37,221 nt of DNA from Nitrospirota bacterium (GTDB lineage Bacteria; Nitrospirota; JAOUDF01): NCBI GenBank assembly GCA_029859385.1, contig JAOUDF010000003.1, forward strand, positions 1-37,221, in the 5' to 3' direction. The notes under the pieces are model-generated. The model ran no database searches, was not told where the DNA came from, and saw only the letters and a program-made list of their open reading frames with translations. Below, one piece after another: positions 1-7,138 of this stretch. A program made the translations under genes and the position numbers. Every line of letters starts with the position of its first letter. Position 1 is the stretch's first letter.

Positions 1-505
1 CGACCGATCGATCGGATGGCAAAAGCCTTTTAAAGGCCGGCAACAACTGCTCATAGGTGCTTCTCAGGTGTTGCGGCATGACCCGGACATCGCCCAGCAC
101 CGGCATGAAATTGGTATCGCCGCCCCAGCGCGGCACCACATGAACATGGAGATGATCGGCAACGCCCGCACCCGCAACCTTGCCCAAATTGATACCCACA
201 TTGAAGCCCTGCGGATTCATCGCCTCCCTGATCGCTTCCACCGCCATGCCCGTCACCGCCATCAGCTCCGCCTGGGTCTCGGCATCGAGGGAGGCGATCG
301 ATGCCTTGTGCGCGTAGGGTACCACCATGATATGGCCATTGTTGTAAGGGAAGATGTTCATGATGACGAAGGTGCGCCTGCCGCGCCAGAGGATATAGTT
401 CTCTCCGTCCCGGTCTTCGGCGGGCCGGTCACAGAGAAAGCAGCCATCGGCCTTGATCCCCGTCTCAATATATTCCATGCGCCAGGGCGCCCAGAGCCGC
501 TCCAT
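1..505 (-). CDS. HIT family nucleotide hydrolase/transferase, partial
   Basis: Read from the minus strand (the ORF track lists only the antisense frame). The protein begins MERLWAPWRMEYIE and stays open to the window edge, so the C-terminus is missing; about 168 residues are visible, close to full length for the family. The histidine triad is present as HLHVHVVPRW. A CxxC pair (CFLC) lies near residues 20-23, and NNGHIMVVPY is the conserved first histidine region. This combination matches the Ap4A phosphorylase-like branch of HIT proteins, which cleave or phosphorolyse dinucleoside polyphosphates in the cytoplasm. The gene lies 12 bases after the ferritin-like gene on the same strand, so co-transcription is likely. 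The exact substrate cannot be read from the sequence. Confidence 0.88.
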   Translation of the reverse strand, partial: MERLWAPWRMEYIETGIKADGCFLCDRPAEDRDGENYILWRGRRTFVIMNIFPYNNGHIMVVPYAHKASIASLDAETQAELMAVTGMAVEAIREAMNPQGFNVGINLGKVAGAGVADHLHVHVVPRWGGDTNFMPVLGDVRVMPQHLRSTYEQLLPAFKRLLPSDRSV

Positions 506-517
506 CTTACCGTCTCC

Positions 518-1027
518 CTAGCCACCCCAGGCCATTTTGGAATAGGCTTCCGTCAGCTGTTCGCGGTATTCCTTGAAGAACTTCTCGTGGCTCTTCTCCC
601 ACCGGGCCAGCATCAGGAGCGCCATCTTCGCCTCCCCTTCAGCCTTCTCGGCCATCTTTTCGTAGAACTCGCTGAGGTCCTTTTCGATCAACCATGCGGT
701 ATTGAAGACCGCCACATCAGGGACCATCGATTCATACAGGCACTGTTCCAGGAACTCCTTCTTTGCCCGGTCATCGAAATAGTCAGTGGGTTCAAGGGCT
801 ATTTCACGAAGCTTCGAGAGGTCTACTTCTCCCTTGCCCTTCAGATCTTCAAGAATCTGGGTAATGAAGGCAATATGGCGCTTCTCTTCCTCAATCAACG
901 TTTTAAAGGCGCTGACCGCCTCGCCGACACCCATGCGTTGTATTGACGTTTCGAAAAAGGTCATACCCGTCTTTTCCTGGTTGAGCGCATACTCGAATAT
1001 CTTTATGAGGTTTTCGTTGTTTGACAT
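518..1027 (-). CDS. Ferritin-like / rubrerythrin-type diiron protein
   Basis: A protein of 169 residues beginning MSNNENLIKIFEYALNQEKTG. I start it at base 1027 rather than at the 1099 start in the track, because AAAGGAGTG lies just upstream of that ATG and the extra 24 residues look unconserved. The protein is almost wholly helical. It carries carboxylate/histidine motifs typical of a four-helix diiron bundle: a glutamate in NQEK, EEEKRH near residues 50-55, and later EKSHEKFF. No rubredoxin-like CxxC knots are seen, so it is a ferritin-like domain protein rather than a complete rubrerythrin. Family members handle iron or peroxide in anaerobes; the substrate here is inferred. The HIT gene follows closely. 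Confidence 0.82.
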   Translation of the reverse strand: MSNNENLIKIFEYALNQEKTGMTFFETSIQRMGVGEAVSAFKTLIEEEKRHIAFITQILEDLKGKGEVDLSKLREIALEPTDYFDDRAKKEFLEQCLYESMVPDVAVFNTAWLIEKDLSEFYEKMAEKAEGEAKMALLMLARWEKSHEKFFKEYREQLTEAYSKMAWGG

Positions 1028-1070
1028 CGCCACTCCTTTCGCTGCTCTTTGAGAAAGATTTACAGAGTCG

Positions 1071-1099
1071 AAAATACATGTTTTATGAAATTGTATCAA
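1071..1099 (-). promoter_or_regulatory. Possible sigma-70-type promoter for the ferritin-like gene
   Basis: On the minus strand TTGATA is followed after 17 bases by TATTTT, about 45 bases before the chosen ATG. The -35 and spacing are good and the -10 is mediocre. A competing TACAAT overlaps the same stretch. Confidence 0.4.
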
Positions 1100-1150
1100 G
1101 AACGAACATCCGGGGATGCTTCAGGATCGGCCAAAACCGATAAACAGACA

Positions 1151-1185
1151 CAAAAAAGGCGCCGAAGGTGACCCTTGCGACGCCT
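1151..1185 (-). terminator. Rho-independent terminator after the CD-NTase-like gene
   Basis: Minus strand: AGGCGTCG pairs, with one wobble, with CGGCGCCT across a partly paired loop, and TTTTTTG follows. It sits about 50 bases after the stop codon of the nucleotidyltransferase gene, separating it from the ferritin-like/HIT unit. Confidence 0.65.
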
Positions 1186-1232
1186 CACTAATTCTAGAAA
1201 TACAACGGCCGCCAGCCCAGTGGCCGACAACC

Positions 1233-2156
1233 TCAGACAGTAACCTTGCAGACAAATCCTTTCTTTTTCTGGGCAGGGGCCGTTTCAAGCGGGTATGCCA
1301 CACCAAATACCTGCCGCCACTTCTCCTGGGCAAATCCGTCGTACCCCGCGGAGCTGAACTGGATCGCCTCATCCGCCAGTTTCAGCGAACGGGCCGCGAT
1401 ATGCTGGAACTTCCCCTGCGACCAGATATACTGGCCGCTGCCAACCGTCATCATAGTGTCCCGTTCGGGTCTCTCCGCAAGATATTTCATGAAATCGCGA
1501 CACATCCAGTCGTAGTAGAGCACAGACTTGTCCCTGTACCGCCAGTCCTTTATGAAGTTATACGCCAGCGTATCCAGTTGCAGTCCGCCCACAGGAACCG
1601 ACCAGAGGTTCTTCCAGGCCCTCATCATCCGGCAGAGCCACTTGAGGTTGCCGTTGGTCTGGCTGCTCATGGCGGCGATGGTCTCTATCTCCGCCTTCGG
1701 GTGCGTCGTTTTCCAGCTCCCTCCCAGGTTGGCGTCGGGACAGGTATAGCTGCCGTCCTTGTTGAGGAAGGCAGGCACTATCTCGAAGGCCACGCCATCG
1801 GGATAGCTGATGACGACAGCCTGTCCATTGGCGCCAATCCTGGCATTGGGGAATGTCTTCTGAAGAGACGCCTGTACATCGAGCAGAAGGGAGAACTGCC
1901 CGTTGGGTTTCATGGAGGCGTATCGCTCATAGCTTTCATCGGGAAGACAGAAGATCATATCAAGGTCGATACAGCCGCGAATGGCAGTACCCCTTCCGTA
2001 CGATCCGGTGCAGAGGCTGTGGGCGGTCCTTGAATCCACCCCGCGAAAATCGGCATTGAGGCGCCGCACAACAAGGTGATACCGCTGCAGCAGGCCCTCC
2101 CGGTTATCGATAACCAGCCTGCCGCAAAATTCCCTGAAATCATCGCCTGCGCCCAC
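1233..2156 (-). CDS. CD-NTase-like (SMODS-type) nucleotidyltransferase, orphan
   Basis: I start this at a GTG (base 2156) preceded by GGGAGGAA; the longer ORF in the track would run back through the msrAB terminator. That gives 307 residues. The nucleotidyltransferase signature is clear: GSYGRGT at residues 51-57, the metal-binding pair DLD at 64-66, and a third acidic residue in FEIVPAF (E125). This is the GS...[D/E]xD...[D/E] layout of the DncV/SMODS oligonucleotide-cyclase superfamily that makes signal nucleotides in CBASS anti-phage defence. The C-terminal half is helical, as in OAS-like folds. No effector, Cap2/Cap3 or HORMA/TRIP13 gene is adjacent: the neighbours are msrAB, a ferritin-like gene and a HIT hydrolase. 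A housekeeping nucleotidyltransferase role is therefore also possible. Confidence 0.78.
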   Translation of the reverse strand: MGAGDDFREFCGRLVIDNREGLLQRYHLVVRRLNADFRGVDSRTAHSLCTGSYGRGTAIRGCIDLDMIFCLPDESYERYASMKPNGQFSLLLDVQASLQKTFPNARIGANGQAVVISYPDGVAFEIVPAFLNKDGSYTCPDANLGGSWKTTHPKAEIETIAAMSSQTNGNLKWLCRMMRAWKNLWSVPVGGLQLDTLAYNFIKDWRYRDKSVLYYDWMCRDFMKYLAERPERDTMMTVGSGQYIWSQGKFQHIAARSLKLADEAIQFSSAGYDGFAQEKWRQVFGVAYPLETAPAQKKKGFVCKVTV

Positions 2157-2271
2157 AGTCTTCCTCCCGTCATCAAACTCGTTAAAGCCTTCCGGGCGAC
2201 AACCGCCCGAAAGAGTATCTGTAACGAGTAGAGCAACAGGAGTGCCAGACGGCGGAACTGGGTAACCAACT

Positions 2272-2309
2272 GAAAAATAATGGGCCGCCCCCCTTCCGGG
2301 GATCGGCCC
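2272..2309 (-). terminator. Rho-independent terminator after msrAB
   Basis: Minus strand: GGGCCG pairs with CGGCCC around an inner TCCCC/GGGGG stem with a GGAA-type loop, followed by ATTATTTTT. It lies about 60 bases beyond the msrAB stop, so the nucleotidyltransferase gene must have its own start downstream of it. A second small hairpin (GGGCG/CGCCC, 2194-2208) lies in the leader of that next gene; its role is unknown. Confidence 0.75.
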
Positions 2310-2369
2310 TTCAATCAACAGCGTGCCTTTTTGTATCTAGCGGTTTCCTTCATGTAACTGCACGAAGAG

Positions 2370-3443
2370 TTATTTGAACAACCGCTGATATTCGCCATAG
2401 CCCTCCTTTTCCAGCGCGTCTTTCGGGATAAAACGGAGGGCGGCCGAGTTGATGCAGTAACGCAGCCCTGCGGGCTGAGGACCATCGTTGAAGAGATGAC
2501 CGAGGTGCGAGTCGCCGCGGGCGCTCCTTACTTCAGTCCGCACCGTAAAGAGGGAACGGTCTGCCTTCTCCACCATATTCCCCGCTTCGAGGGGCTTGGT
2601 AAAGCTCGGCCATCCCGTCCCCGAGTCGAACTTGTCGGTGGAGGCAAAGAGCGGCTCGCCGGAAACGACGTCAACATAGATACCCTCCTTCTTATTGTCC
2701 CAGTATTCGTTGTCGAAAGGGGGTTCGGTGCCGTTCTCCTGGGTCACTTTATATTGCAGCGGGGTAAGTTTCGATTTCAGCTCTTCCCTGCCCATCTTTT
2801 TCCCTTCAGGATGCCCGCCCCAGGTCTTTTTCAGAAACTGGTCCCGCCCCGAGTTATACCGGTAATACTTGTAACGAACCGGGTTCCTCTTATGGTAGTC
2901 CTGGTGATAATCTTCGGCCCGATAGAACGTCGACGCCTTGATAATCTCCGTTGCAATCGGCTTGTTGAAGACCCCTGATTTACCCAAGGCAGCCTTTGAC
3001 TCCTCCGCCAGCCGCCGTTGCTCGTCGCTATGGTAGAAGATCGCCGACCTGTACTGACCTCCCCTGTCAACAAACGACCCACCCGCATCGGTGGGGTCGA
3101 TCTGCCGCCAGAAGACATCGAGAAGTTGCGCGTACGTCACCTTCGCCGGGTCATAGACCACCTCTATCGACTCCAGATGCCCGGTCCTCCCCGACGAAAC
3201 CTCATCATAGGCAGGGTTATCCTTATGACCGCCGGTGTAGCCGGAGATCACCTCCATGACGCCATCGAGCTTCTCAAAGGGGGGCTCCATGCACCAGAAG
3301 CAGCCCCCGGCAAAGGTGGCCTTTTCATATCTTTCAGGAACAGTCTTCATGGAATCAACCCTCTTGTTTTCATTGCTTTCAATATTGGTGCAGCCGCCAA
3401 GGATTGCGACAAATACCAGAAGTGTAAAAATCCATATTCTCAT
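2370..3443 (-). CDS. msrAB: MsrA-MsrB fusion methionine sulfoxide reductase, lipoprotein
   Basis: A bifunctional repair enzyme of 357 residues that reduces both S- and R-methionine sulfoxide in oxidised proteins. An N-terminal lipoprotein signal ends in LGGC, so it should be membrane-anchored outside the cytoplasm. The MsrA domain has the catalytic GCFWC motif near residue 48. The MsrB domain occupies roughly residues 220-350, with DSGTGWPSF and the catalytic cysteine in RYCINSAAL. The zinc-binding CxxC pairs of some MsrB proteins are absent. The start has GGTGAG upstream. A strong terminator follows, so it is probably a single-gene unit. Export suggests repair of periplasmic or outer-membrane-facing proteins. 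Confidence 0.95.
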   Translation of the reverse strand: MRIWIFTLLVFVAILGGCTNIESNENKRVDSMKTVPERYEKATFAGGCFWCMEPPFEKLDGVMEVISGYTGGHKDNPAYDEVSSGRTGHLESIEVVYDPAKVTYAQLLDVFWRQIDPTDAGGSFVDRGGQYRSAIFYHSDEQRRLAEESKAALGKSGVFNKPIATEIIKASTFYRAEDYHQDYHKRNPVRYKYYRYNSGRDQFLKKTWGGHPEGKKMGREELKSKLTPLQYKVTQENGTEPPFDNEYWDNKKEGIYVDVVSGEPLFASTDKFDSGTGWPSFTKPLEAGNMVEKADRSLFTVRTEVRSARGDSHLGHLFNDGPQPAGLRYCINSAALRFIPKDALEKEGYGEYQRLFK

Positions 3444-4086
3444 GCCTATCTCACCCCATGGATTACCTTACCTATAAATATATCATCATTCCCCAATATC
3501 TCGTCCGAGTATGGATATAAGATATTCGCGATCTCTGGGGGGAGTATCCAATAAAGCCAACAGAGTCCATCTGTTATTACGTCGGCGGTTAAACAAGTGA
3601 AACATCCTGTCATGCCCGAGTGATTCTATCGGGCATCCAGTGGTATGAATTCCCGCTTTCCCGGAAACGACGTCCTTTCAGTATTTTATTGCCGCAGCAA
3701 TAACAACAAACCACTCCCAATGAAACGACAATCATTTTCCGCATAAAGCGTATATAGCCGTCACAACACCACAAGCTAACATTCAGAAACCTCAAAAATA
3801 TCTCTTCCATCTTCAATCATGTATCGCAAAAAAAACTTACTAAATCAAACTCTTGACGGCAAACTACTGATGTATTAATTTTTTTAAATCTTTTACCGTC
3901 TCGTCGTCGCGTGCGGCAACTATCAGTGAGACAGTTGATATTGCACTGTATTAACCGCGAGATGGAGCGTGTCATTGGAGAAGGCTCGAAGGCTTCTCGA
4001 TCAGCAAACATCTTTAGAAACCCAAGATAAGTTAGCCACAACTATCTATTGGTTTTAACTATACAAACAACCAAGGAGGAGAAACC
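3444..4086. other. AT-rich intergenic stretch of 643 bases, no convincing gene
   Basis: Composition drops sharply compared with the flanks. The two minus-strand ORFs in the track (3610-3816, 3817-4041) have no family resemblance, poor codon texture and no ribosome site. A dispersed-repeat hairpin lies at 3612-3636. TTGACG (about 3853) with TAATTT 17 bases later could be a plus-strand promoter for the PEP-CTERM gene. GAGAAG/CTTCTC forms a small hairpin near 3980-4000. Confidence 0.6.
3612..3636. repeat. Short dispersed-type hairpin (ATGCCCGA/TCGGGCAT)
   Basis: An 8-bp perfect inverted repeat with a 9-base loop. With its flanks it reads TGGATGCCCGAT...TCGGGCATGAC, the same plan (TGGAT-x-CC ... 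GG-x-ATGAC) as the repeat at 12267-12366. No T tract follows, so it is not an obvious terminator. Confidence 0.5.
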
Positions 4087-4773
4087 GTGAACAAATGTTT
4101 ATTGTTGGCAGCGATAGTGGTGCTTGGTATATCGAATATAGCCCATGCTGATCTGATCAATCGGGGCGGCGGTACATCAGCCCACGGCACATATAACCTG
4201 ATCTACGACACCGACCGCAACATCACATGGTATGACTACACCAATTCACAGGACACTTGGTGGAATCAGGTAGACTGGGCATCGAACCTGTCGGTCACAT
4301 TTGATGGCCAGACGTTTATCAACTGGCGCCTGCCGGAGACGGTAGACGGCGTTTATTCCTATAAATATAAATATGACAGTAGCGCCACCGCCGGCTTCAA
4401 CATTACCAGTAGCGAGCTTGGCCACCTGTATTACACAGAGCTTGGGAACTTGGGTATGTACGATACAAACGGACATCCTCGCGCTGCCGGAACTTACGGC
4501 CTTATAAACAGCGCCCCCTTCCAGAACTTGCTTTCTAACTCCTATTGGTCGGGCACGGAGCACGCGCTCACGCTTACTCCTGACGCGTGGATATTCTCTA
4601 CTTCTTTCGGTAACCAGTATATATACACGCAGGGCCTCTACTTACACGCTTTGGCTGTGCATGATGGCGATGTTGCAGCCGCGCCGCTGCCCGCGCCGGA
4701 ACCCACTACTTGGCTGCTGCTGGGAAGCGGTCTTGTCGGCTTGGTGGCATTTAGGAAGGTGATCAATCGTTAG
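4087..4773 (+). CDS. PEP-CTERM sorting domain protein with DUF1566-like body
   Basis: Starts at GTG with AAGGAGGAG seven bases upstream; 228 residues. An N-terminal signal peptide (LLLAAIVVLGISNIAHA) is followed by a secreted body. The phrases NITWYDYTNS, INWRLPE and SYWSGTEH resemble DUF1566/Lcl-type modules. The C-terminus, PAPEPTTWLLLGSGLVGLVAFRK, is a textbook PEP-CTERM signal: PEP, a hydrophobic helix, then basic residues. Such tails are processed by exosortase (EpsH/XrtA-type), and the proteins usually end up in the envelope or exopolysaccharide matrix. No exosortase is in this window. The gene is more AT-rich than its neighbours, which may hint at separate acquisition. Function unknown. 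Confidence 0.85.
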   Translation: MNKCLLLAAIVVLGISNIAHADLINRGGGTSAHGTYNLIYDTDRNITWYDYTNSQDTWWNQVDWASNLSVTFDGQTFINWRLPETVDGVYSYKYKYDSSATAGFNITSSELGHLYYTELGNLGMYDTNGHPRAAGTYGLINSAPFQNLLSNSYWSGTEHALTLTPDAWIFSTSFGNQYIYTQGLYLHALAVHDGDVAAAPLPAPEPTTWLLLGSGLVGLVAFRKVINR

Positions 4774-4829
4774 CGGCGTATTACACGGCAACGTCTTCAC
4801 CCTTCGACCTAGCATAACCTGCTGCCTGA

Positions 4830-5033
4830 TTAATAATGCGGTGGGGGTACTTCCTCTGACAGGTCTTTGACGTCGGCGGGAATCAGGGCGCGAAGCTTTT
4901 GTTTGAGAAACTCGACGTCGCTGACAAGCTGGTCGATGGCCTTCTGCTGGGTGATAACCACCTCGTTAAGCTGCTGGATGGTCTCTTCATGCTGCATGAT
5001 ATGGAGTTCTATGTCGACAAGGCGGGATTCCAT
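4830..5033 (-). CDS. slyX: SlyX family protein
   Basis: A protein of 67 residues that is nearly all coiled coil with heptad-like spacing (LVDIELHIMQHEETIQQLNEVV) and ends in PPPHY, the usual SlyX terminus. The length is typical. The biochemical function of SlyX is not established. It stands divergent from the membrane-fusion gene, with about 130 bases between them. Confidence 0.88.
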   Translation of the reverse strand: MESRLVDIELHIMQHEETIQQLNEVVITQQKAIDQLVSDVEFLKQKLRALIPADVKDLSEEVPPPHY

Positions 5034-5161
5034 AAACCTCTGATCTCCTCTTTTCTTCGAGTTTAATCAAGCTTATCACACCCACGGCCGATTTTATAAT
5101 GGTCTTCTCTCATCCGTCTTTGGTATCTTGTGTAACATGAAGCCCATTGGAACCGACCGGC

Positions 5162-6382
5162 ATGTATAAAAAACTCGCCATTATCGTCATACTGATCGCC
5201 ATTGTGGCCGGAGCGGTGTACCTCATCAAAAAGCCCCAGGCCGCCGTCCCGGTGAAGACCCTCACTGTCGCAAAGGGCGATTTCACCATCTCCGTCTCGT
5301 CTGCCACCACTTCCACGGTAAAGTCGGAGCGTGAAATCAACATAAGCGCGCAGCGCAACGGGAAGCTCATTGCCTTTTCCCTTAATGAGGGTGATCTCGT
5401 AAAGAAAGGGCAGGTGGTCGCCCGCCTCGACAGCGAGGAGGCCGAACTCCAGGTACAGCAGGCCGGAGCATCGCTGCGGCAGGCAAAGGCGCGCATCGGG
5501 CAGATCCAGGCCGAAATCACCATGGCTCGGGAATCATCCATGGCCCAGGTCGCCGAGGCAAAGGCCGCGCTGGATGAAGCCGCCAGCGACCTCAAGCGAA
5601 AGCAGATTTTGTTCGAGCGCGGGATGATCTCCCGGCAGGAGATCGACGCGGCGGTCGGCGCGGAGGGCGGGGCCCGGGGTCGCTACGACAACGCCATTGC
5701 CAATCGCGCCCAGGAGCAGATAAAGGAGGACGAGCTGACAACGGCCCGGGCACGGCTGAGAGAGCTCGAGGCCACTCTCGGCCTGACCAGCCTTCAGGTC
5801 GACTACGGCACGATCCACGCCCCCATCAATGGCGTGGTATCAAAAAAGCTGGTGGAGCAGGGGGAATATGTCATGACCGGCGCTCCACTGTTCCGGCTCA
5901 CCGATCCCGGCAACCTCTATATCGAAGTCGCCATCGACGAGTTCGACGCAAAATACCTCAAGCTGGGGCAGGCCGCCAAGGTGCGGATGGACGCCTTCCC
6001 CGGTGAGCATTTTACGGGCAGGGTGACGCTGGTCTCCCCCATTGTCATCGGTGAAAAGCTCCAGACAAGGACCTTCCTGGTGCGGGTGATGCTCGACGAC
6101 CGGAGGATAAAGATAGTCCCCGGCATGTCGGCCGATGTGGAGATCATCGCCCAGGAGGTGAGCGGGGTGCTGTCGATCCCCACTTCATCCATCGTGGAAA
6201 AGGACCAGCGGAAGATGGTCTATGTAGTCGCAGAGGGCAAGGCCGTCCTGACTCCTGTCACCAGGGGTATTACCACATGGAACGCAACGGAGATCACCGC
6301 GGGGCTGACGGAAGGGCGAAAGATCGTCACCAATCCCGAGGTACTGAACCTGCGCGACAATGTCCGGGTGAAGGAACAGTAG
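5162..6382 (+). CDS. HlyD/MacA-type periplasmic adaptor (membrane fusion protein)
   Basis: I choose ATG 5162 (MYKKLAIIVILIA), giving 406 residues; the track begins five codons earlier at a TTG, and no strong ribosome site distinguishes them. A 10-codon ORF (ATG at 5137) overlaps this start. An N-terminal signal anchor (about residues 5-25) is followed by a lipoyl/barrel-sandwich half with GDLVKKGQVVARLDSEEAELQ. A long coiled-coil hairpin covers about residues 95-195. Then come the second lipoyl half (IHAPINGVVSKKLVEQGEYV) and beta-barrel domains. Such adaptors bridge an inner-membrane ABC or RND pump to an outer-membrane channel. No MacB, RND or TolC gene is next to it: the following gene is tRNA-Sec. 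Confidence 0.88.
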   Translation: MYKKLAIIVILIAIVAGAVYLIKKPQAAVPVKTLTVAKGDFTISVSSATTSTVKSEREINISAQRNGKLIAFSLNEGDLVKKGQVVARLDSEEAELQVQQAGASLRQAKARIGQIQAEITMARESSMAQVAEAKAALDEAASDLKRKQILFERGMISRQEIDAAVGAEGGARGRYDNAIANRAQEQIKEDELTTARARLRELEATLGLTSLQVDYGTIHAPINGVVSKKLVEQGEYVMTGAPLFRLTDPGNLYIEVAIDEFDAKYLKLGQAAKVRMDAFPGEHFTGRVTLVSPIVIGEKLQTRTFLVRVMLDDRRIKIVPGMSADVEIIAQEVSGVLSIPTSSIVEKDQRKMVYVVAEGKAVLTPVTRGITTWNATEITAGLTEGRKIVTNPEVLNLRDNVRVKEQ

Positions 6383-6441
6383 GCAGGCTGAAGAGAAAGG
6401 CTCGACAGTTCCTCAATAATTCTGTATCGTTATGTCGACGA

Positions 6442-6539
6442 GGGAGCGGATAGGGTCTGGTGGCTCTTGCGGACTTCAAATCCGTGGGCGGACATCCCCG
6501 CGATGGCCGCGGTGGGTTCGATTCCCACCCCTCCCGCCA
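6442..6539 (+). tRNA. selC: tRNA-Sec (anticodon TCA)
   Basis: A 98-nt gene with encoded CCA. The TCA anticodon is at 6476-6478 in the loop CTTCAAA. The D arm has six pairs (AGGGTC/GGCTCT, two wobbles) and a four-base loop. There is a long GC-rich variable arm and a T loop TTCGATT in GTGGG/CCCAC. These are the hallmarks of bacterial selenocysteine tRNA. The 5' acceptor strand is GGGAGCGG, but the 3' strand before the G discriminator is CCCTCCC, one base short of the CCGCTCCC expected for a perfect 8-bp stem. C6 is therefore left unpaired (see findings). It stands directly upstream of the selD/selA cluster. Confidence 0.93.
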
Positions 6540-6570
6540 GAACTGGAAACTAAAACCAGGAAACAGGAAA

Positions 6571-6670
6571 TTTTTCGCAAGGTCAAGGCGGACGAAGAAT
6601 TGCGCGGAGGCGTACATTGAAGTACGTCGCACAAGCAATCCTGAAGTCCAACGCAGAGATTGCGGAAAAG
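6571..6670. repeat. 100-bp imperfect palindrome between selC and the PilZ gene
   Basis: The arms begin TTTTTCGCAA and end TTGCGGAAAA. The innermost stem is GGCGTAC/GTACGTC with loop ATTGAA. In between, the two arms share GGAC, ATTGC and other blocks in inverted order. The element starts about 30 bases after the tRNA and ends about 24 bases before the PilZ start. It has no coding potential and looks like a dispersed palindromic element or structured RNA. It is not a standard terminator, because the T-rich side is 5'. Confidence 0.7.
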
Positions 6671-6693
6671 GGCCTGTTTCAAAAGAGGTGTGC

Positions 6694-7116
6694 ATGACCT
6701 GGGGTTCCGTATATCTACATCGTCAGCGCGCCCCCCGCGTGAGCATCAGCCTGCCCGTCGAATACGATGCAGACGGCGCCTCCGATACGTTATCAGCCGA
6801 AGCCGCCGACAGCCTGAAGAAGACCGAATCCAAAAACATCAGTGAGGGCGGCCTGCTCCTGATACTCCCCGACAGGCTTGATCTCGATTCGACCATCACC
6901 GTCCGCATACATGTCCCCATCAAGTATTACACCGACAGAAACAAGATATCGCCTGTCCTCGCGAAGGCCCGCGTGGTCTGGACGGACCTGATCGCGGAGG
7001 GTTCATCGGGAGAGTACCACTGCGGCATCAGCTTCACCGACATTGCTCCGGAAGACCTGGCGCTGCTGAGGGAATTCATCAACCGCTGTCTCTCCTCGGA
7101 AAACCCGCTTAAATAA
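6694..7116 (+). CDS. PilZ domain protein
   Basis: 140 residues from ATG 6694, with AGAGGTG upstream. The track's longer ORF starts inside tRNA-Sec and reads through the palindrome, which is not credible. The PilZ cyclic-di-GMP binding signature is visible: an arginine cluster RQRAPR near residues 10-15, NISEGG near 50-55, and YHCGISFTDI toward the end. The protein is a single PilZ domain with no output domain, so it probably acts through a partner after binding c-di-GMP. It lies between selC and selD; no functional tie to selenium is known. Confidence 0.85.
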   Translation: MTWGSVYLHRQRAPRVSISLPVEYDADGASDTLSAEAADSLKKTESKNISEGGLLLILPDRLDLDSTITVRIHVPIKYYTDRNKISPVLAKARVVWTDLIAEGSSGEYHCGISFTDIAPEDLALLREFINRCLSSENPLK

Positions 7117-7138
7117 TAACCTATACCCTGATGGTGCA

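Noticed and set aside
68-946. 292-aa plus-strand ORF
   Set aside because: Antisense to the HIT and ferritin-like genes, both with clear motifs on the minus strand.
2157-2318. 54-residue N-terminal extension of the CD-NTase-like protein
   Set aside because: It would start inside the msrAB terminator; a GTG with a strong ribosome site lies further in.
1233-3443. CBASS operon including msrAB as effector
   Set aside because: A terminator separates the two genes, and MsrAB is an exported repair enzyme not known as a CBASS effector.
3610-4041. Two small minus-strand ORFs in the AT-rich gap
   Set aside because: No ribosome sites, no resemblance to any family, and one reads through a repeat hairpin.
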